Shown: positions 9,252 through 19,313, counted from the stretch's first letter. The stretch: 64,000 nucleotides of DNA from an uncultured Eubacteriales bacterium (GCA_900079765.1 LT599017.1:3176996-3240995), one strand, 5' to 3'. Made by a program: numbers and translations. The notes: a model not told the origin generated them from the letters alone.

Positions 9252-9301
9252 AAAGAATAACTGGGCTGAGGATGTAGACATCCCCTGCCCAGTTATTCTT
9301 T
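9252..9301. terminator. Bidirectional terminator between the LacI gene and the SLH-protein gene
   Basis: Perfect 15-base arms (aaagaataactgggc / gcccagttattcttt). The 20-base loop itself contains a small inverted repeat (gatgt/acatc). A- and T-rich outer ends serve both strands. It lies between convergent genes ending at 9104 and 9321. Confidence 0.8.
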
Positions 9302-9320
9302 ATTGTTATATCATAGCACC

Positions 9321-12300
9321 CTAGATCAGTGCTGTGATGCCGGAGACGGTTTGGCTCACAGTTTGAAAGCGCATCAAAATAGCGCTAATCTGCGCACGCG
9401 TTGCCGCGCCCTGGGGTGACAGGGTGGTCGAACTCACGCCATTGATCAGCCCCTCCCCGACAGCCCAGTTCATGGCGTCCACAGCGTAGTCGCTGATCGC
9501 ACCGGCATCGGTAAATGCCTTGAGGTGATCTGTCTCATCTTTTTCCGCTCCGCTGTAGCGGTACAGGATCGTGACGATCTGTTCCCGGGTGACGGTCATT
9601 TCGGGCGCGAACAGGGTATCGGATATCCCCTTGACCACGCCGCTGCTCGCCGCCCAGATCACAGCATCGGTGTACCAGGTGCTGCCCTTCACGTCGGCAA
9701 AGGGGTTTGCCAGGTCCTTTACGCCGGGATTGCCCGCCACACGGTATAAAATTGTAACCAGCTGATCGCGGGTCACGGTGCCATCTACATCAAAGCGGGT
9801 CTCGGACACGCCCTTCATGTAGCCGCTGGAGATCATGAATTTCACAGCCTCATAGTACCATGCGTTTCTGTCCACATCGGCGTACTTCTCCTCGGGGCTG
9901 ACAGCGGCGGCGGCCAGAGCGGCCTTTGCCTCCTTCACAACAGCCTCGACCGCATTGACGTCGGCGGCGGCGGTGATCTTCGCGCGGTAATCCCTCAGAA
10001 CATCTTGGATCACGGCTTTCTGCGAATCGTCGGCCTCTTCCGTCAGCTTTGCGGCGTAGTCGTCCAGCTCGGTCAGGGCCTGGCTCTTCTTCTGCGCCAG
10101 CACAGCCTTGGGCGTCGGCTGAGAATTTCCGCTGTCAGGCTGCTGGGGGGCCTCCGTCTTCACAGCGGCCAGCGCGTCGTCGATCTGCCGCTGGGTCGCC
10201 GCACGATCCAGCAGCACCGCGACAGCGTCGGGGTTCAGGCCCGCGGGGGCGGCCTCCACCGCGGCATCCAGCGCGGTCTTGTCCGTCTTGTCCCTGAACA
10301 GTTTCACTTTCGGCGTACCCAGGAAGCTCTCGTCCACCACGCTGCCGTCGCCCTTGATTTTCGCGGCGTACAGGCTGGGATCAGCCAGAGGGCCGGAATC
10401 GTAAGCATAGGCGCCATATACGCCGTCCGTATTGTCCATCGCAAATACGATGGCATAGTAGGTGTCGGCCTCCAGGGTCACAGGCTCACCGAAGGTCAGG
10501 GTGTTGGCGCCGCCGTTGACCACGTCCTCCACCTTCAGGCGCGCGGTTGCGATCACCCCGTCCAGGGTTTTCTTGTCGGCCTTCAGCGTGTGGATACTGA
10601 TGAGGACGTCCCCCCACGGGGCAGTGAGCTTTTTCAGATTGACCAGGATCTTGTTGAAGGTGACGGCCGCATCGCCGGTCCTGATCGTGCCGTAGCGCAT
10701 CCGCTGGTCATCCCTCTGGCCGAAGGTGGGGTCTTTCATGAAACTCACGTTGGTGTAATAATCAAAGACCACATCATAGGTCCTCAGCTCCACCAGCCCT
10801 TCGACTGCGGCCCTGATCGCCGCGGCAGCCTGCCCGAACTCGGCGGCGGTGCCGTTCTTCACCACTGCCTCAGCGGCCTCAATGGCCAGTTTCAGAGCCT
10901 TCGCGGTGGAGGTGACGTACTGGGTCTGATCCACGTTCTTGCCTTCTGCTATTACCTGCTCCAATTCCTGCCGCGCGTCATCTCGTTCAATTTGGTCCGC
11001 AACATCGCGGACCATCTCGATGGTCACAGACTTGACGCCGGCGGGGATATGGACCGCACCGGCTGCCACGTCATAGGTGCAGCCAACAGAGACGGAGTCA
11101 ATGTTGTCCACCAGAGCCAGCAGCTCCAGGCTGACAGCATTCTCCAGCGTGTCGCCGGTCAGGGTGAAGGTGATGGTCTTATCGTCGGTCTCCATCTTAA
11201 AGCCGATGCGCTTGCCGGCGTTGCACAGCCAGTTGGAGATCTCGATCTTCTCGCCGTCGCCGTTAAACTCCAGGGGCAGGCCGCGGCCCGCGATGATGGA
11301 ACCGTCACCCTTCTCCGCCAGGAACGAATCAAGCAGGACCTTGGTGGCGGTGGACTGGCCCCACATATGCTGGCAGGAGCCGCCTCCGCCATTGGAGGAC
11401 GCGCGATCCCACAGGTTGGTCGTTTCATCGGGGTAGGCAACGCCTTCCCACCAGCCGTACAGGCCGCTCATGGAATTGTTGATCATCCACAGATAGGACT
11501 CAATCCCACCATCGCGGTACTTCTCGCCACTCAGGGCCGCGGAGAAGTAGCCCGCGTTGTACGAGGAGGAGTAGAACCCATGGGGATAGCCGCCCATGTT
11601 GTAGGGGGAGTCGAATACGGCGCTCTTCTGCGCGATAATGTAGTCGTAAGTGGCATCGGTCTGATCCAAAAGCCAGGTATTCTGGTCAGCGCCAAACAGA
11701 TAGCCATCCCAGTTCCAGCGGCCGAACAGGTAATGCGCGCCCCAGTTGCCGTCACGGATATCACTGCGGGCGGACAGCTCATTGGGGACGACCATGCTGA
11801 TGGGGATGTAGCTGAAGTCATACTTCTTCATGGTATCGGCCAGAACCGCTTCCATGCTCTTGAGCAGGCTGTCGTACTCAGCCTTCGCCCAGTCAGACTC
11901 GGTCTTGTACTTTTCCTCATCAGTGAGGGCAAACAGCTCATCGCAGAGATACGAATAGGTCGTCAGGCCAAACAGAGCGGCCCAGTTGTCGATGACCCAG
12001 TAGCCATTGGAATCAATTGCGTTAGTAATTTTCATGATGCGGGCTGGTTTTCCGTCCTCATCCAAGATATTCCCGTAGACTACGCGCTCAGAGGCAATCT
12101 TGTGGGTATTGGTCTTGATACCGGCTTTCCCCCCTACATCCTCAAAGAAGGACATAACAGTCGCGGAATCGCCGGTCTTCTGCAGGTAAAGCGCAAAGGG
12201 CCAGGAGAACTTCCAGGCGGCATCGGGGTATTCAATGTTCTTCAGGATGTGCTGTGCGTAGTCAGCGAAATGCTCGGTGTGGCCGGACTCGATCAGGGAG

Positions 12301-14408
12301 GCTAGCATGCCGATCACGTCATGGTCAAAGACACGGTCGTAGCCGTTCTCGCCAACGTGCAGCTCGTAGTCGTCGGAGATGATCAGCATGTAGATGTACC
12401 CCGCCTTGTAGGCGTCGATCAGCTCCTCATACTTCGCGGGGATCGACTGGATATCAACCAGATTTGCCAGGCGGTCGTTCCAGTAAGTCTTCATATGGTC
12501 ATAATGTGCATCCCAGGAGCCCTGCGCCGCCAGAACCTCATCGGCCGGCCATGCGTAGTCTCCGCCGAAACGATCGGCACCGATGCAGTAGTCGCGCACC
12601 ACGGTCTTGCCGGCTTCGACCGTCATGGCGTTGGCCGCCGCATCACTCAGCGCGACCAGGTCGGTGCTGACCCTGGGCAGAAGTTTTGTCTCCTCGCTCT
12701 TGTTCGTTGTGGTCATGCGGGAATATGCAATCTCGTATTTTTTCCCGTCAATTACCACCAGATCGGAGAAACTTTCCACCTTGTGCGCCATGCCGTTCTT
12801 CTCATACTCGCTGACGAAACAGGGCAGATAGCCCTCAGCATTGTACCAGGAGACAGACTTCGCCCCAAGGCTGGTGACGCCAAAGGTGACGATCTTGTTG
12901 CCGTTGTCGCGCAGCTTATAGGTGCCGTCGATCCAGGCGATGGGCGCGTCCTTGTCGCCCTCCCAGCCGAAGGAGGCGGTCATGCCGGAGGCATAGGTAT
13001 TGGCGTAGTTGCCGGACGCCTGAGCGCCCTCCACCGCCTTAATGGCTTTCATCAGCAGCACATACTCCAGGTAGGCCTCCAGATTGGAGGGGTGCTCGCT
13101 CTCGGTAACAGCCCTGGCGCTATCCAGCGCCTTGGTCAGCTGCGCGGTGAAGTATTCACTGATATCCTCATTCAGCCACGCCGAGCCGGCCCTTACAGCC
13201 TCCTCCAGCAGCGCGACGTAATCGAGCGTGGTGTCCATCTCAGTGGTACTCAGGGCAACACCGCCAATAGACATGTTGCCGTCTTTATGCGCCTTACTGA
13301 CCAGCTTGCCATACACCTGGATGGAGGTGTTGGGCGCAACGGTAACCGTGTACTTCAGTAATTTGGAGGTGCCGCCGGCAGCCAGCTCGCTGTTGCCGTA
13401 AATAGGTTTCGCGGTATCGCCATTGGCATAGATATAGATCTCTGCGCTGGCCTGCCAAATACCGCTGACGAAGGTCAGCGTCTGGATGTTATCGGTTGCG
13501 GGCACCTCCAAAACCCATGCGGCCTCTTCGGTCACCTGACCTGTGGTGATGCCGCTGTAGCTCAGAACGCCGCCGGTCTTTAAATTTGCGGCGGACAGGG
13601 TGGGGACGCCGTCAGACCAGCTATAAGTAACCGCGGAGTCGCCCATGGTACTCTTCATTGCCAGCCCGCCGACCAGCTCAAAATGCAGGATACCAACAGG
13701 CTCCGGGTCGGGAAAATTACCGATCTTCACGCTCAGAGAGGCCGCGGTGTTCTCAGCGTTCCAGTTTTCAGCTGCCGCGTCCGTGATCTTCCCGCTTTCA
13801 AAGCTGGTGGTAGAGCTGCTCCACTCGTAGTAATTTTGGCCGCTCAGGGTCTTCTGTGTCATGGCAACGGCATAGGTGGTACCCGCCGTCAACTCAATGT
13901 CACCAAAATCCAGTTTCAGGGGCGTCTTGCTCACAATGTCGGCCGCGGGGATTTCGACAGTACCCAGCAGCACTCTATCGGTACTACTGTTAATCCGATA
14001 GAGCTTGGCAATCAGATCGCTGGGATCGCCTTTCTTGATCAGGGCAACCTCCAGGTCGACCAGAGCGCCGGATTTGGCGGGGGTGAAGGTCTGATAACGC
14101 CAAATCTGGTCCGCGGTTTGACCAAAGGTACGTCCGCTAGCCGCTGACGCATTCATGAAGTCGATAATATCGGGCAGCTCTTCCCCCGTGACATTCATCT
14201 TACGGTTCGTCTTTTCTGATGTAAAATGCATCCAGTCAGTGGTGCCAACCGCGGTCAGATCCATGGCGCCAGAAGCGGTTTCAACGCCAACTACCACATG
14301 GCTATTGTCGGTAACGACCTCTTCTGCCTTTGCTCCCATGGGGGCCATGAGCGGCAGCAGCAGGGCAAAGGCCATGACCACAGAGAGAATGCGCTTTGCT
14401 CTTTTCAT
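9321..14408 (-). CDS. Large SLH-anchored surface protein with six-hairpin glycosidase-like core
   Basis: 1695 residues. The signal peptide is MKRAKRILSVVMAFALLLPL with an AKA-type cleavage site near residue 28. Beta-rich N-terminal domains are followed by a helical FIVAR-like segment (about 395-465) and a core of about 470-1170. In the core, an apparent beta-sandwich leads into a Trp/Tyr/Gly-rich alpha-helical region (GNWGAHYLFGRWNWDGYLFG, YNMGGYPHGFYSSSYNAGYF, GGGGSCQHMWGQS) that resembles an (alpha/alpha)6 glycosidase. Next come a FIVAR module (about 1190-1240), a ligand-binding-like beta domain, a coiled segment and three SLH repeats (about 1510-1690) for attachment to cell-wall polymer. 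It is the last gene of the GH65/MalEFG-like operon, 45 bases after pgmB. It probably releases an alpha-glucoside outside the cell for import. I cannot assign a CAZy family. Confidence 0.8.
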   Translation of the reverse strand: MKRAKRILSVVMAFALLLPLMAPMGAKAEEVVTDNSHVVVGVETASGAMDLTAVGTTDWMHFTSEKTNRKMNVTGEELPDIIDFMNASAASGRTFGQTADQIWRYQTFTPAKSGALVDLEVALIKKGDPSDLIAKLYRINSSTDRVLLGTVEIPAADIVSKTPLKLDFGDIELTAGTTYAVAMTQKTLSGQNYYEWSSSTTSFESGKITDAAAENWNAENTAASLSVKIGNFPDPEPVGILHFELVGGLAMKSTMGDSAVTYSWSDGVPTLSAANLKTGGVLSYSGITTGQVTEEAAWVLEVPATDNIQTLTFVSGIWQASAEIYIYANGDTAKPIYGNSELAAGGTSKLLKYTVTVAPNTSIQVYGKLVSKAHKDGNMSIGGVALSTTEMDTTLDYVALLEEAVRAGSAWLNEDISEYFTAQLTKALDSARAVTESEHPSNLEAYLEYVLLMKAIKAVEGAQASGNYANTYASGMTASFGWEGDKDAPIAWIDGTYKLRDNGNKIVTFGVTSLGAKSVSWYNAEGYLPCFVSEYEKNGMAHKVESFSDLVVIDGKKYEIAYSRMTTTNKSEETKLLPRVSTDLVALSDAAANAMTVEAGKTVVRDYCIGADRFGGDYAWPADEVLAAQGSWDAHYDHMKTYWNDRLANLVDIQSIPAKYEELIDAYKAGYIYMLIISDDYELHVGENGYDRVFDHDVIGMLASLIESGHTEHFADYAQHILKNIEYPDAAWKFSWPFALYLQKTGDSATVMSFFEDVGGKAGIKTNTHKIASERVVYGNILDEDGKPARIMKITNAIDSNGYWVIDNWAALFGLTTYSYLCDELFALTDEEKYKTESDWAKAEYDSLLKSMEAVLADTMKKYDFSYIPISMVVPNELSARSDIRDGNWGAHYLFGRWNWDGYLFGADQNTWLLDQTDATYDYIIAQKSAVFDSPYNMGGYPHGFYSSSYNAGYFSAALSGEKYRDGGIESYLWMINNSMSGLYGWWEGVAYPDETTNLWDRASSNGGGGSCQHMWGQSTATKVLLDSFLAEKGDGSIIAGRGLPLEFNGDGEKIEISNWLCNAGKRIGFKMETDDKTITFTLTGDTLENAVSLELLALVDNIDSVSVGCTYDVAAGAVHIPAGVKSVTIEMVRDVADQIERDDARQELEQVIAEGKNVDQTQYVTSTAKALKLAIEAAEAVVKNGTAAEFGQAAAAIRAAVEGLVELRTYDVVFDYYTNVSFMKDPTFGQRDDQRMRYGTIRTGDAAVTFNKILVNLKKLTAPWGDVLISIHTLKADKKTLDGVIATARLKVEDVVNGGANTLTFGEPVTLEADTYYAIVFAMDNTDGVYGAYAYDSGPLADPSLYAAKIKGDGSVVDESFLGTPKVKLFRDKTDKTALDAAVEAAPAGLNPDAVAVLLDRAATQRQIDDALAAVKTEAPQQPDSGNSQPTPKAVLAQKKSQALTELDDYAAKLTEEADDSQKAVIQDVLRDYRAKITAAADVNAVEAVVKEAKAALAAAAVSPEEKYADVDRNAWYYEAVKFMISSGYMKGVSETRFDVDGTVTRDQLVTILYRVAGNPGVKDLANPFADVKGSTWYTDAVIWAASSGVVKGISDTLFAPEMTVTREQIVTILYRYSGAEKDETDHLKAFTDAGAISDYAVDAMNWAVGEGLINGVSSTTLSPQGAATRAQISAILMRFQTVSQTVSGITALI

Positions 14409-14452
14409 AGTTTTTCCTCCTTAAGATGTTTGAATGATAAAATTCAGTGCTC

Positions 14453-15085
14453 TTAACACAGTTTCAGCAGATCGGAGAAACTGCTCAGCAAGTTTTCCGC
14501 CAGCTCGCACTTTACCGCGTCCCCCATGGCCGCATTGTGGAACCCGCCGTCGTGGGCCGCCTGGATGCCGGCCTGGGCGTCCTCCACCACCAGGCACTCC
14601 TCCGGCTCCAGCTCCAGCATCTGAGCCGCCTTCAGGAACACCTCGGGGTCGGGCTTGGAATGGGCGATGTTGTTTCCGTCGGAAATGGCGTCAAAGAACT
14701 CGGTCAGGCCGATTCGACCCAGGATCAGCCTTGCGTTCCGGCTGGAAGATCCGATCGCCAAGCGCATGCCCTTCCGCCGCAGCGTCTCCAGGGTCTGCCT
14801 GGCCTCCTCCGTTACGTCCGCAGGGGTCATCCGCGTCAGCAGACTGCGGTAGGCGTCGTTCTTGGCGGCCGCCATTGTTTCCTTCTCCTCCAGGGTATGG
14901 GCTTTATCGGCGCGCTCCAGAATAATTTCCAGAGACGCCATCCGGCTCACGCCCCGAAGACGGTTGTTGATTTCGCGATCAAAATAAATATGCTCCCGGT
15001 CGGCCAGCTCTTTCCACGCCAGGTAGTGATACTCATCCGTGAAACAGATTACACCGTCTAGATCAAAGATAACTCCTCTGAGCAT
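14453..15085 (-). CDS. pgmB: Beta-phosphoglucomutase (HAD superfamily)
   Basis: 210 residues, normal for the family. The HAD motif FDLDGVI places the nucleophile Asp8 and acid/base Asp10 at the N-terminus. A helical cap follows, then motif II (AIGSSSRNARLIL) and the Mg-binding motif (HSKPDPEVFLKAA then VVEDAQAGIQAA). It converts beta-glucose 1-phosphate to glucose 6-phosphate. It sits directly after the GH65 phosphorylase gene, whose inverting phosphorolysis yields beta-glucose 1-phosphate, so the two act in sequence. The ribosome-binding site is GGAGG. Confidence 0.93.
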   Translation of the reverse strand: MLRGVIFDLDGVICFTDEYHYLAWKELADREHIYFDREINNRLRGVSRMASLEIILERADKAHTLEEKETMAAAKNDAYRSLLTRMTPADVTEEARQTLETLRRKGMRLAIGSSSRNARLILGRIGLTEFFDAISDGNNIAHSKPDPEVFLKAAQMLELEPEECLVVEDAQAGIQAAHDGGFHNAAMGDAVKCELAENLLSSFSDLLKLC

Positions 15086-15120
15086 TGTTTCCTCCTGGGC
15101 CTTGCGCCCGGTGATTCATA

Positions 15121-17460
15121 TTAAAAGACCGTTTCCCGCTGTGCCGACAGCTCCATGGGGCCTCTAATGGTCTCCACCACAATGGGGGGGCCGCCATTGA
15201 AAACGCGCACCTGCTCTTGGGTCACGGTCACCTCAAGGGGATTCCCCTGCCAACAGAACCGATAGTTCAGCCGTTTCCACGCTCTGGGCAGGTGGGGGAC
15301 AATCCGCAGGGTGTGATTGATGACCCGCATACCGCCGAAACCCATGACTGCCGCCTGCCAAATCCCGCCCATGTTGGCACTGTGGATCCCGCCTTCGCTG
15401 GAATCCGGCTCCGGCCCCAGATCGGTCTCCGCGGCCCCCCGGAACATCTCATAGGCCTCCTCCATCATGCCCAGATCGCTGGCCAGGATGCTGTGGACTG
15501 CCTTGCTCAGAGAGGAATCGTGGAGCGTGCGGGGTTCATAGTATAGATAGTTCTTCCGGCGCAGATCGCCGGGGAAAAGCTCCTCGCGCAGGAACATCAA
15601 CTGCACCACATCCGCCTGCTTTGCAACCTGGAAATTGCGCAGCATCTGGAAGTTGTAGTCCTTCAGGATCTCACCCACGCTCTGGGCATTGCGGTAACAC
15701 GTCAAATCCAGCTGCCGCTGATCCATGTAGCCGTCAAATTGGGGCACGATACCACTTTCTGGATCAGGCTGGGGTAGATACATCCTGTCCAGCCGCTCCC
15801 GCAGCCGCTCCCGCAGACCTGCCAAGCCGATCTTGGCATCCAGCCTTTGACGGAGCTCCGGATTCTGATCCAGCCGATCCAGCGCCCGCAGACCCAGCTC
15901 CATGTTCCGTGCCGCCAGATAATTGGTATAGGCATTGTTGTTCACGTCAACCTGGTATTCATCCGGGCCAATGACATGGCGGATTTCATACCGGTTCTCA
16001 TTTTTGTTCCACTCCACCCGGCTGGACCAGAATCTCGCCGTCTCCAGCAGTATCTCAAACCCGCACCGCTCCAGGAATTCCATGTCGCCGGTGGCGTTGT
16101 AGTACTGGTGCACCGCAAAGGCGATGTCCGCCGTCACATGGTGCTCGATCTCGCCGGTCTCACAGGGCAGGATTTTGCCGGTCACCAGGTCTACACCCAG
16201 ATTGTCCGGGGTCACGTCCCCATCGTCTATCCAGGCCGATTCCCAGGGGTACATGGCACCCTGGTACCCTCTCTTTTGGGCCAGAGCCCTGGCGCCAGAC
16301 AAGGTCCAATACCGGTATTCCAGCAGGTTTTTTCCAACCTCCGGCCAGGTAAACAGAAAAAAGGGGAAAATAAAAATCTCTGTGTCCCAGAAAGAATGTC
16401 CCTTATAGCCCTCACCGCTCAGGCCCTTGGCGCCGATGCCCATACGGCTGTCCCGGTGATTGGTCATGATATTCAAGTGATAGATGGCAAATCGGATGGC
16501 AACCTGATCCCGCGTATCCTCCGAGTCCAGCTGTACATCGTGTCTCTCCCAAAACCGCGTCCAGACCTTGCTGCTGGCCTCCAGCACATCGGCGTAGCTA
16601 TTACCAATGACGCCTCTGAACCGCTCCAGGCTGTCAATAAATACCCGCTCATTCGCTTCCTGGGCCCTCAGCTCCCGGTATTCCATATCCCTGCCGGTGT
16701 AGACCGACGCCAATTTCTCCAGCACCAGAGTCTGACCGGCCTCTAAGCGGAGCGTATACTCCCCGCCCAGATATCGTCTGGAGGTCACGATCTTCATTGG
16801 AATGGATTCCTCCACCCCGTCCACCAGCAATCGGTGGCTTGCATGGATCATCACCTGAATTCCAGAGTTCAGAGTCCGGCAGGGATATTCCATAATGCTT
16901 CCATCATATACGCGGGCATGGCCCTCCACCGTGTGCTGGGTGCCGGAGTTGGTCACCCGACCATCGATGCCGCTGGTGATGACCACTTCCACACTCTTAT
17001 CTGTTGTAAGGATCACCTGGGAGTCCAGCAAATGGACATCCGACATAGATACCGTCCGCCGCCAGGTCATTTTCAGCGTGGCGCCCTGCGGGCTTACCCA
17101 GCAGACCTGCCGCGTCGTTTCACCGTTGTAGAGGTTCAGTTTCTGGCTGTAGGTTTCCACCTGGCCAATCAGCATAGAAAAGTTCTGCCCGGCGATCCGC
17201 AGGCCAATATTGGTGACGTCCGGCAAGTTCGGCAGCTCAGACACCTCACTGTCATGAAACCGGTCAAAGGTACCGGATACAAACAGGTTCCGGGTCTGTC
17301 CCTCGTACTGCTCATCCAGAGCAGCGCGCTGCCCCAGATAGCCGTTACCCTGGGAAAAAATCGCTTCGTACTTTGCCATGAATTCTGGATGAAAGGTCTG
17401 TTCCTCCAGGATCCAGCCCGAAGCCATATTGGCGGTCAGCGCACCGTCCTGTGCCGTCAT
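15121..17460 (-). CDS. GH65 disaccharide phosphorylase (alpha-glucoside, beta-Glc-1-P forming)
   Basis: 779 residues from the ATG at 17460, which has GGGAGG upstream. It is full length for GH65. The N-terminal super-sandwich domain is followed by an (alpha/alpha)6 barrel with GEGYKGHSFWDTEIFIFPF, then HHVTADIAFAV, then VIGPDEYQVDVNNNAYTN, in which Glu501 is the expected catalytic acid, and a C-terminal phosphate-binding region (SSEGGIHSANMGGIWQAAVMGFGG). These enzymes split alpha-linked glucobiosides with phosphate to beta-glucose 1-phosphate. The GPDEY version of the motif fits trehalose- and kojibiose-type members better than maltose phosphorylases (GPNEY), but specificity is set by loops I cannot judge. 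It is cytoplasmic and encoded between the importer and pgmB. Confidence 0.9.
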   Translation of the reverse strand: MTAQDGALTANMASGWILEEQTFHPEFMAKYEAIFSQGNGYLGQRAALDEQYEGQTRNLFVSGTFDRFHDSEVSELPNLPDVTNIGLRIAGQNFSMLIGQVETYSQKLNLYNGETTRQVCWVSPQGATLKMTWRRTVSMSDVHLLDSQVILTTDKSVEVVITSGIDGRVTNSGTQHTVEGHARVYDGSIMEYPCRTLNSGIQVMIHASHRLLVDGVEESIPMKIVTSRRYLGGEYTLRLEAGQTLVLEKLASVYTGRDMEYRELRAQEANERVFIDSLERFRGVIGNSYADVLEASSKVWTRFWERHDVQLDSEDTRDQVAIRFAIYHLNIMTNHRDSRMGIGAKGLSGEGYKGHSFWDTEIFIFPFFLFTWPEVGKNLLEYRYWTLSGARALAQKRGYQGAMYPWESAWIDDGDVTPDNLGVDLVTGKILPCETGEIEHHVTADIAFAVHQYYNATGDMEFLERCGFEILLETARFWSSRVEWNKNENRYEIRHVIGPDEYQVDVNNNAYTNYLAARNMELGLRALDRLDQNPELRQRLDAKIGLAGLRERLRERLDRMYLPQPDPESGIVPQFDGYMDQRQLDLTCYRNAQSVGEILKDYNFQMLRNFQVAKQADVVQLMFLREELFPGDLRRKNYLYYEPRTLHDSSLSKAVHSILASDLGMMEEAYEMFRGAAETDLGPEPDSSEGGIHSANMGGIWQAAVMGFGGMRVINHTLRIVPHLPRAWKRLNYRFCWQGNPLEVTVTQEQVRVFNGGPPIVVETIRGPMELSAQRETVF

Positions 17461-17495
17461 TGGCAATCCTCCCTAAATTCTATATCGATGGGCCA

Positions 17496-18344
17496 TTAGC
17501 CCTTCAGCCCCGATGCGGCTACACTCTGTTGAACCTGTTTCTGCATGAACAGATACAAAACCACTCCGGGAACGATGACCAGCGTCAGAGCGGCAAACAT
17601 CTTCGTGTAGTCATAGGAGAAAGACTGATTGAAAAACTGCAGTGCGACGGGCATGGTGCGGGCATTCGCGGTATGGGTCAGCATGGAGGCATAGAAGTAC
17701 TCGTTCCAATTGTTCAAAAACATCAGGATGCCGGCAGTGGCCATGCCGCTCTTCGCCAGGGGCATATTGATGACCCAGAAGGTGCGCAGAAAGCCCGCGC
17801 CATCCATGCGGGCGGCCTCGTCCAGGTCCTTGGGAACGGACAGGAATGCCGCCCTCAGGATAAACAGAGACATGGCCATGCCGCTGGAAATATAGACTAA
17901 GCCAAGGCCGGTCAGGGTATTGTACAGGCCCATGTCGATGATCATGGAGAAGATGGGCTGTGCCTTAGCCGTGGAAGGTACCAGCAGCGTAATGGTGAAC
18001 AGGCCGAACAGCAACTCTCTGCCGGGGAACCGGAACTTGGCTAGGGCATAACCGGCCAAGGAGTAAATCGCCAGAGATACCGCGGTAGCGCCCAGAGATA
18101 CCATCAAAGAGTTGAAAAAGTAGGAGACAAAGTCGTATTTCTCAAAGAGGTACCGATATGCCTCCAGACCCGACTGTAGGCTTGAGGGCATCACATACGC
18201 GCCGTTGAGAATTTCCGCGTTGGTTTTAAAGGAAGATACCAGCACCCAGAGAACGGGGAATACGGAGATTACCACGGTAATGATGACGAATATGTACATG
18301 AACACCCGGGTCAGCATCCACGCTGAATTCTTCTTCTCAGACAT
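17496..18344 (-). CDS. Carbohydrate ABC permease, MalG-like
   Basis: About 282 residues from the ATG at 18344 (MSEKKNSAWM), which has GAGGAGG seven bases upstream. Six membrane segments and the EAA loop motif (EAARMDGAGFLRTFWVINMPLAKS) identify an inner permease of the CUT1 class. It partners the MalF-like permease encoded just upstream, whose reading frame nearly touches it, and the lipoprotein further up. No dedicated ATPase gene is nearby, so a shared MsmX/MsiK-type ATPase is probably used, as is common in Firmicutes. Confidence 0.92.
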   Translation of the reverse strand: MSEKKNSAWMLTRVFMYIFVIITVVISVFPVLWVLVSSFKTNAEILNGAYVMPSSLQSGLEAYRYLFEKYDFVSYFFNSLMVSLGATAVSLAIYSLAGYALAKFRFPGRELLFGLFTITLLVPSTAKAQPIFSMIIDMGLYNTLTGLGLVYISSGMAMSLFILRAAFLSVPKDLDEAARMDGAGFLRTFWVINMPLAKSGMATAGILMFLNNWNEYFYASMLTHTANARTMPVALQFFNQSFSYDYTKMFAALTLVIVPGVVLYLFMQKQVQQSVAASGLKG

Positions 18345-18355
18345 AGCGCACCTCC

Positions 18356-19261
18356 TCACGCATCGGAATCACCGATACGGAATGCCTTATTCACAGCCAC
18401 AAGGACAATGATACCGAAAATAAACATCACAACGCCGATGGCGTTGGCAAAGCCGTAGTTATAGTCAGAAATGGCCCGCATCATCAAAACAGAAAGGCTC
18501 ATGGTGTCGGCGCCGGGACCGCCGGAAGTAGTCAGCGCGATCGCCTCATACATGGCGATCCGGGAGGTGATGGAGCAGATAATCGCGGTGCCGATGGAGT
18601 TATGGCACAGCGGCAGATAGATATGGCGGATCAAATGCCAGCCGGAAGCCCCATCCAGCTTTGCGGCCTCTGTCAAGCTGGGAGAAATGGCAACCAGATC
18701 GTTATACACGATCAAGGAGACCACGACGGAATAGAACAGCCAGGTAAAGGTCACCGCCCAGAAGGCATAGGGCGATTGGAAAAACCACTGGACCTGGAAT
18801 TCTGGAAGCAGATTCCGAATCAGCACATTGACGGCTCCCACATCGTTACTGAGCAAAAACCGGAAGATCAACGCAACCGCAGCGGGAGAAATGACGTTGG
18901 GGATCATGAACACCGCTCTGCTCAACTGCCAGCCCGCAGGCCTATAAAACCAGATGAACGCCATGATTACGCCATACCCCACATGGAGGGTCATGGCGAT
19001 AACGGCCCAGTACAGCAGGTTCTTCAAAGAGATGCTCGCCGCGCTGTTGCTAATGAGTCGAATGTAATTATCGATTCCAACAAAGGAGGGCTCATTAAAG
19101 CCGTCCCACTTGGTGAAGGAAGTCCGAACAAGGACGAGGATAGGCTCTGCATAGAACATTAGGAAAACGACCAGCGTGGGAAACAGGAACAGATAGACCC
19201 ACTTAAAATATCTGCGTTCCAAACGGCCGTATTGCATCGGAGGGGAGGCTCTCATTTTCAT
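18356..19261 (-). CDS. Carbohydrate ABC permease, MalF-like
   Basis: About 301 residues from the ATG at 19261 (MKMRASPPMQYGRLERRYFK), chosen for the AAGGAG site seven bases upstream. A longer open frame to 19315 would start inside the upstream stem-loop. It has six membrane segments and the EAA motif (EAAKLDGASGWHLIRHIYLPL). It forms the CUT1 permease pair with the MalG-like protein. A hairpin separates it from the substrate-binding-protein gene. Confidence 0.92.
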   Translation of the reverse strand: MKMRASPPMQYGRLERRYFKWVYLFLFPTLVVFLMFYAEPILVLVRTSFTKWDGFNEPSFVGIDNYIRLISNSAASISLKNLLYWAVIAMTLHVGYGVIMAFIWFYRPAGWQLSRAVFMIPNVISPAAVALIFRFLLSNDVGAVNVLIRNLLPEFQVQWFFQSPYAFWAVTFTWLFYSVVVSLIVYNDLVAISPSLTEAAKLDGASGWHLIRHIYLPLCHNSIGTAIICSITSRIAMYEAIALTTSGGPGADTMSLSVLMMRAISDYNYGFANAIGVVMFIFGIIVLVAVNKAFRIGDSDA

Positions 19262-19284
19262 GGTTCTCTCCTTGCGCTGATTGT

Positions 19285-19313
19285 GGAAGTGGGCAGGAGA
19301 CCTGCCCACTTCC
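19285..19313 (-). other. Stem-loop after the sugar-binding lipoprotein gene
   Basis: Perfect 13-base arms (ggaagtgggcagg / cctgcccacttcc) with a 3-base loop between the binding-protein gene and the permease genes. No T-run follows. It fits an element that protects the upstream binding-protein mRNA, as known for malE-malF. Confidence 0.7.

Noticed and set aside
10005-13361. Very long plus-strand frames antisense to the SLH protein gene (766 and 346 codons)
   Set aside because: These are shadow frames of a GC-rich gene. They lack start signals and resemble no family, whereas the minus strand has a signal peptide and SLH repeats.
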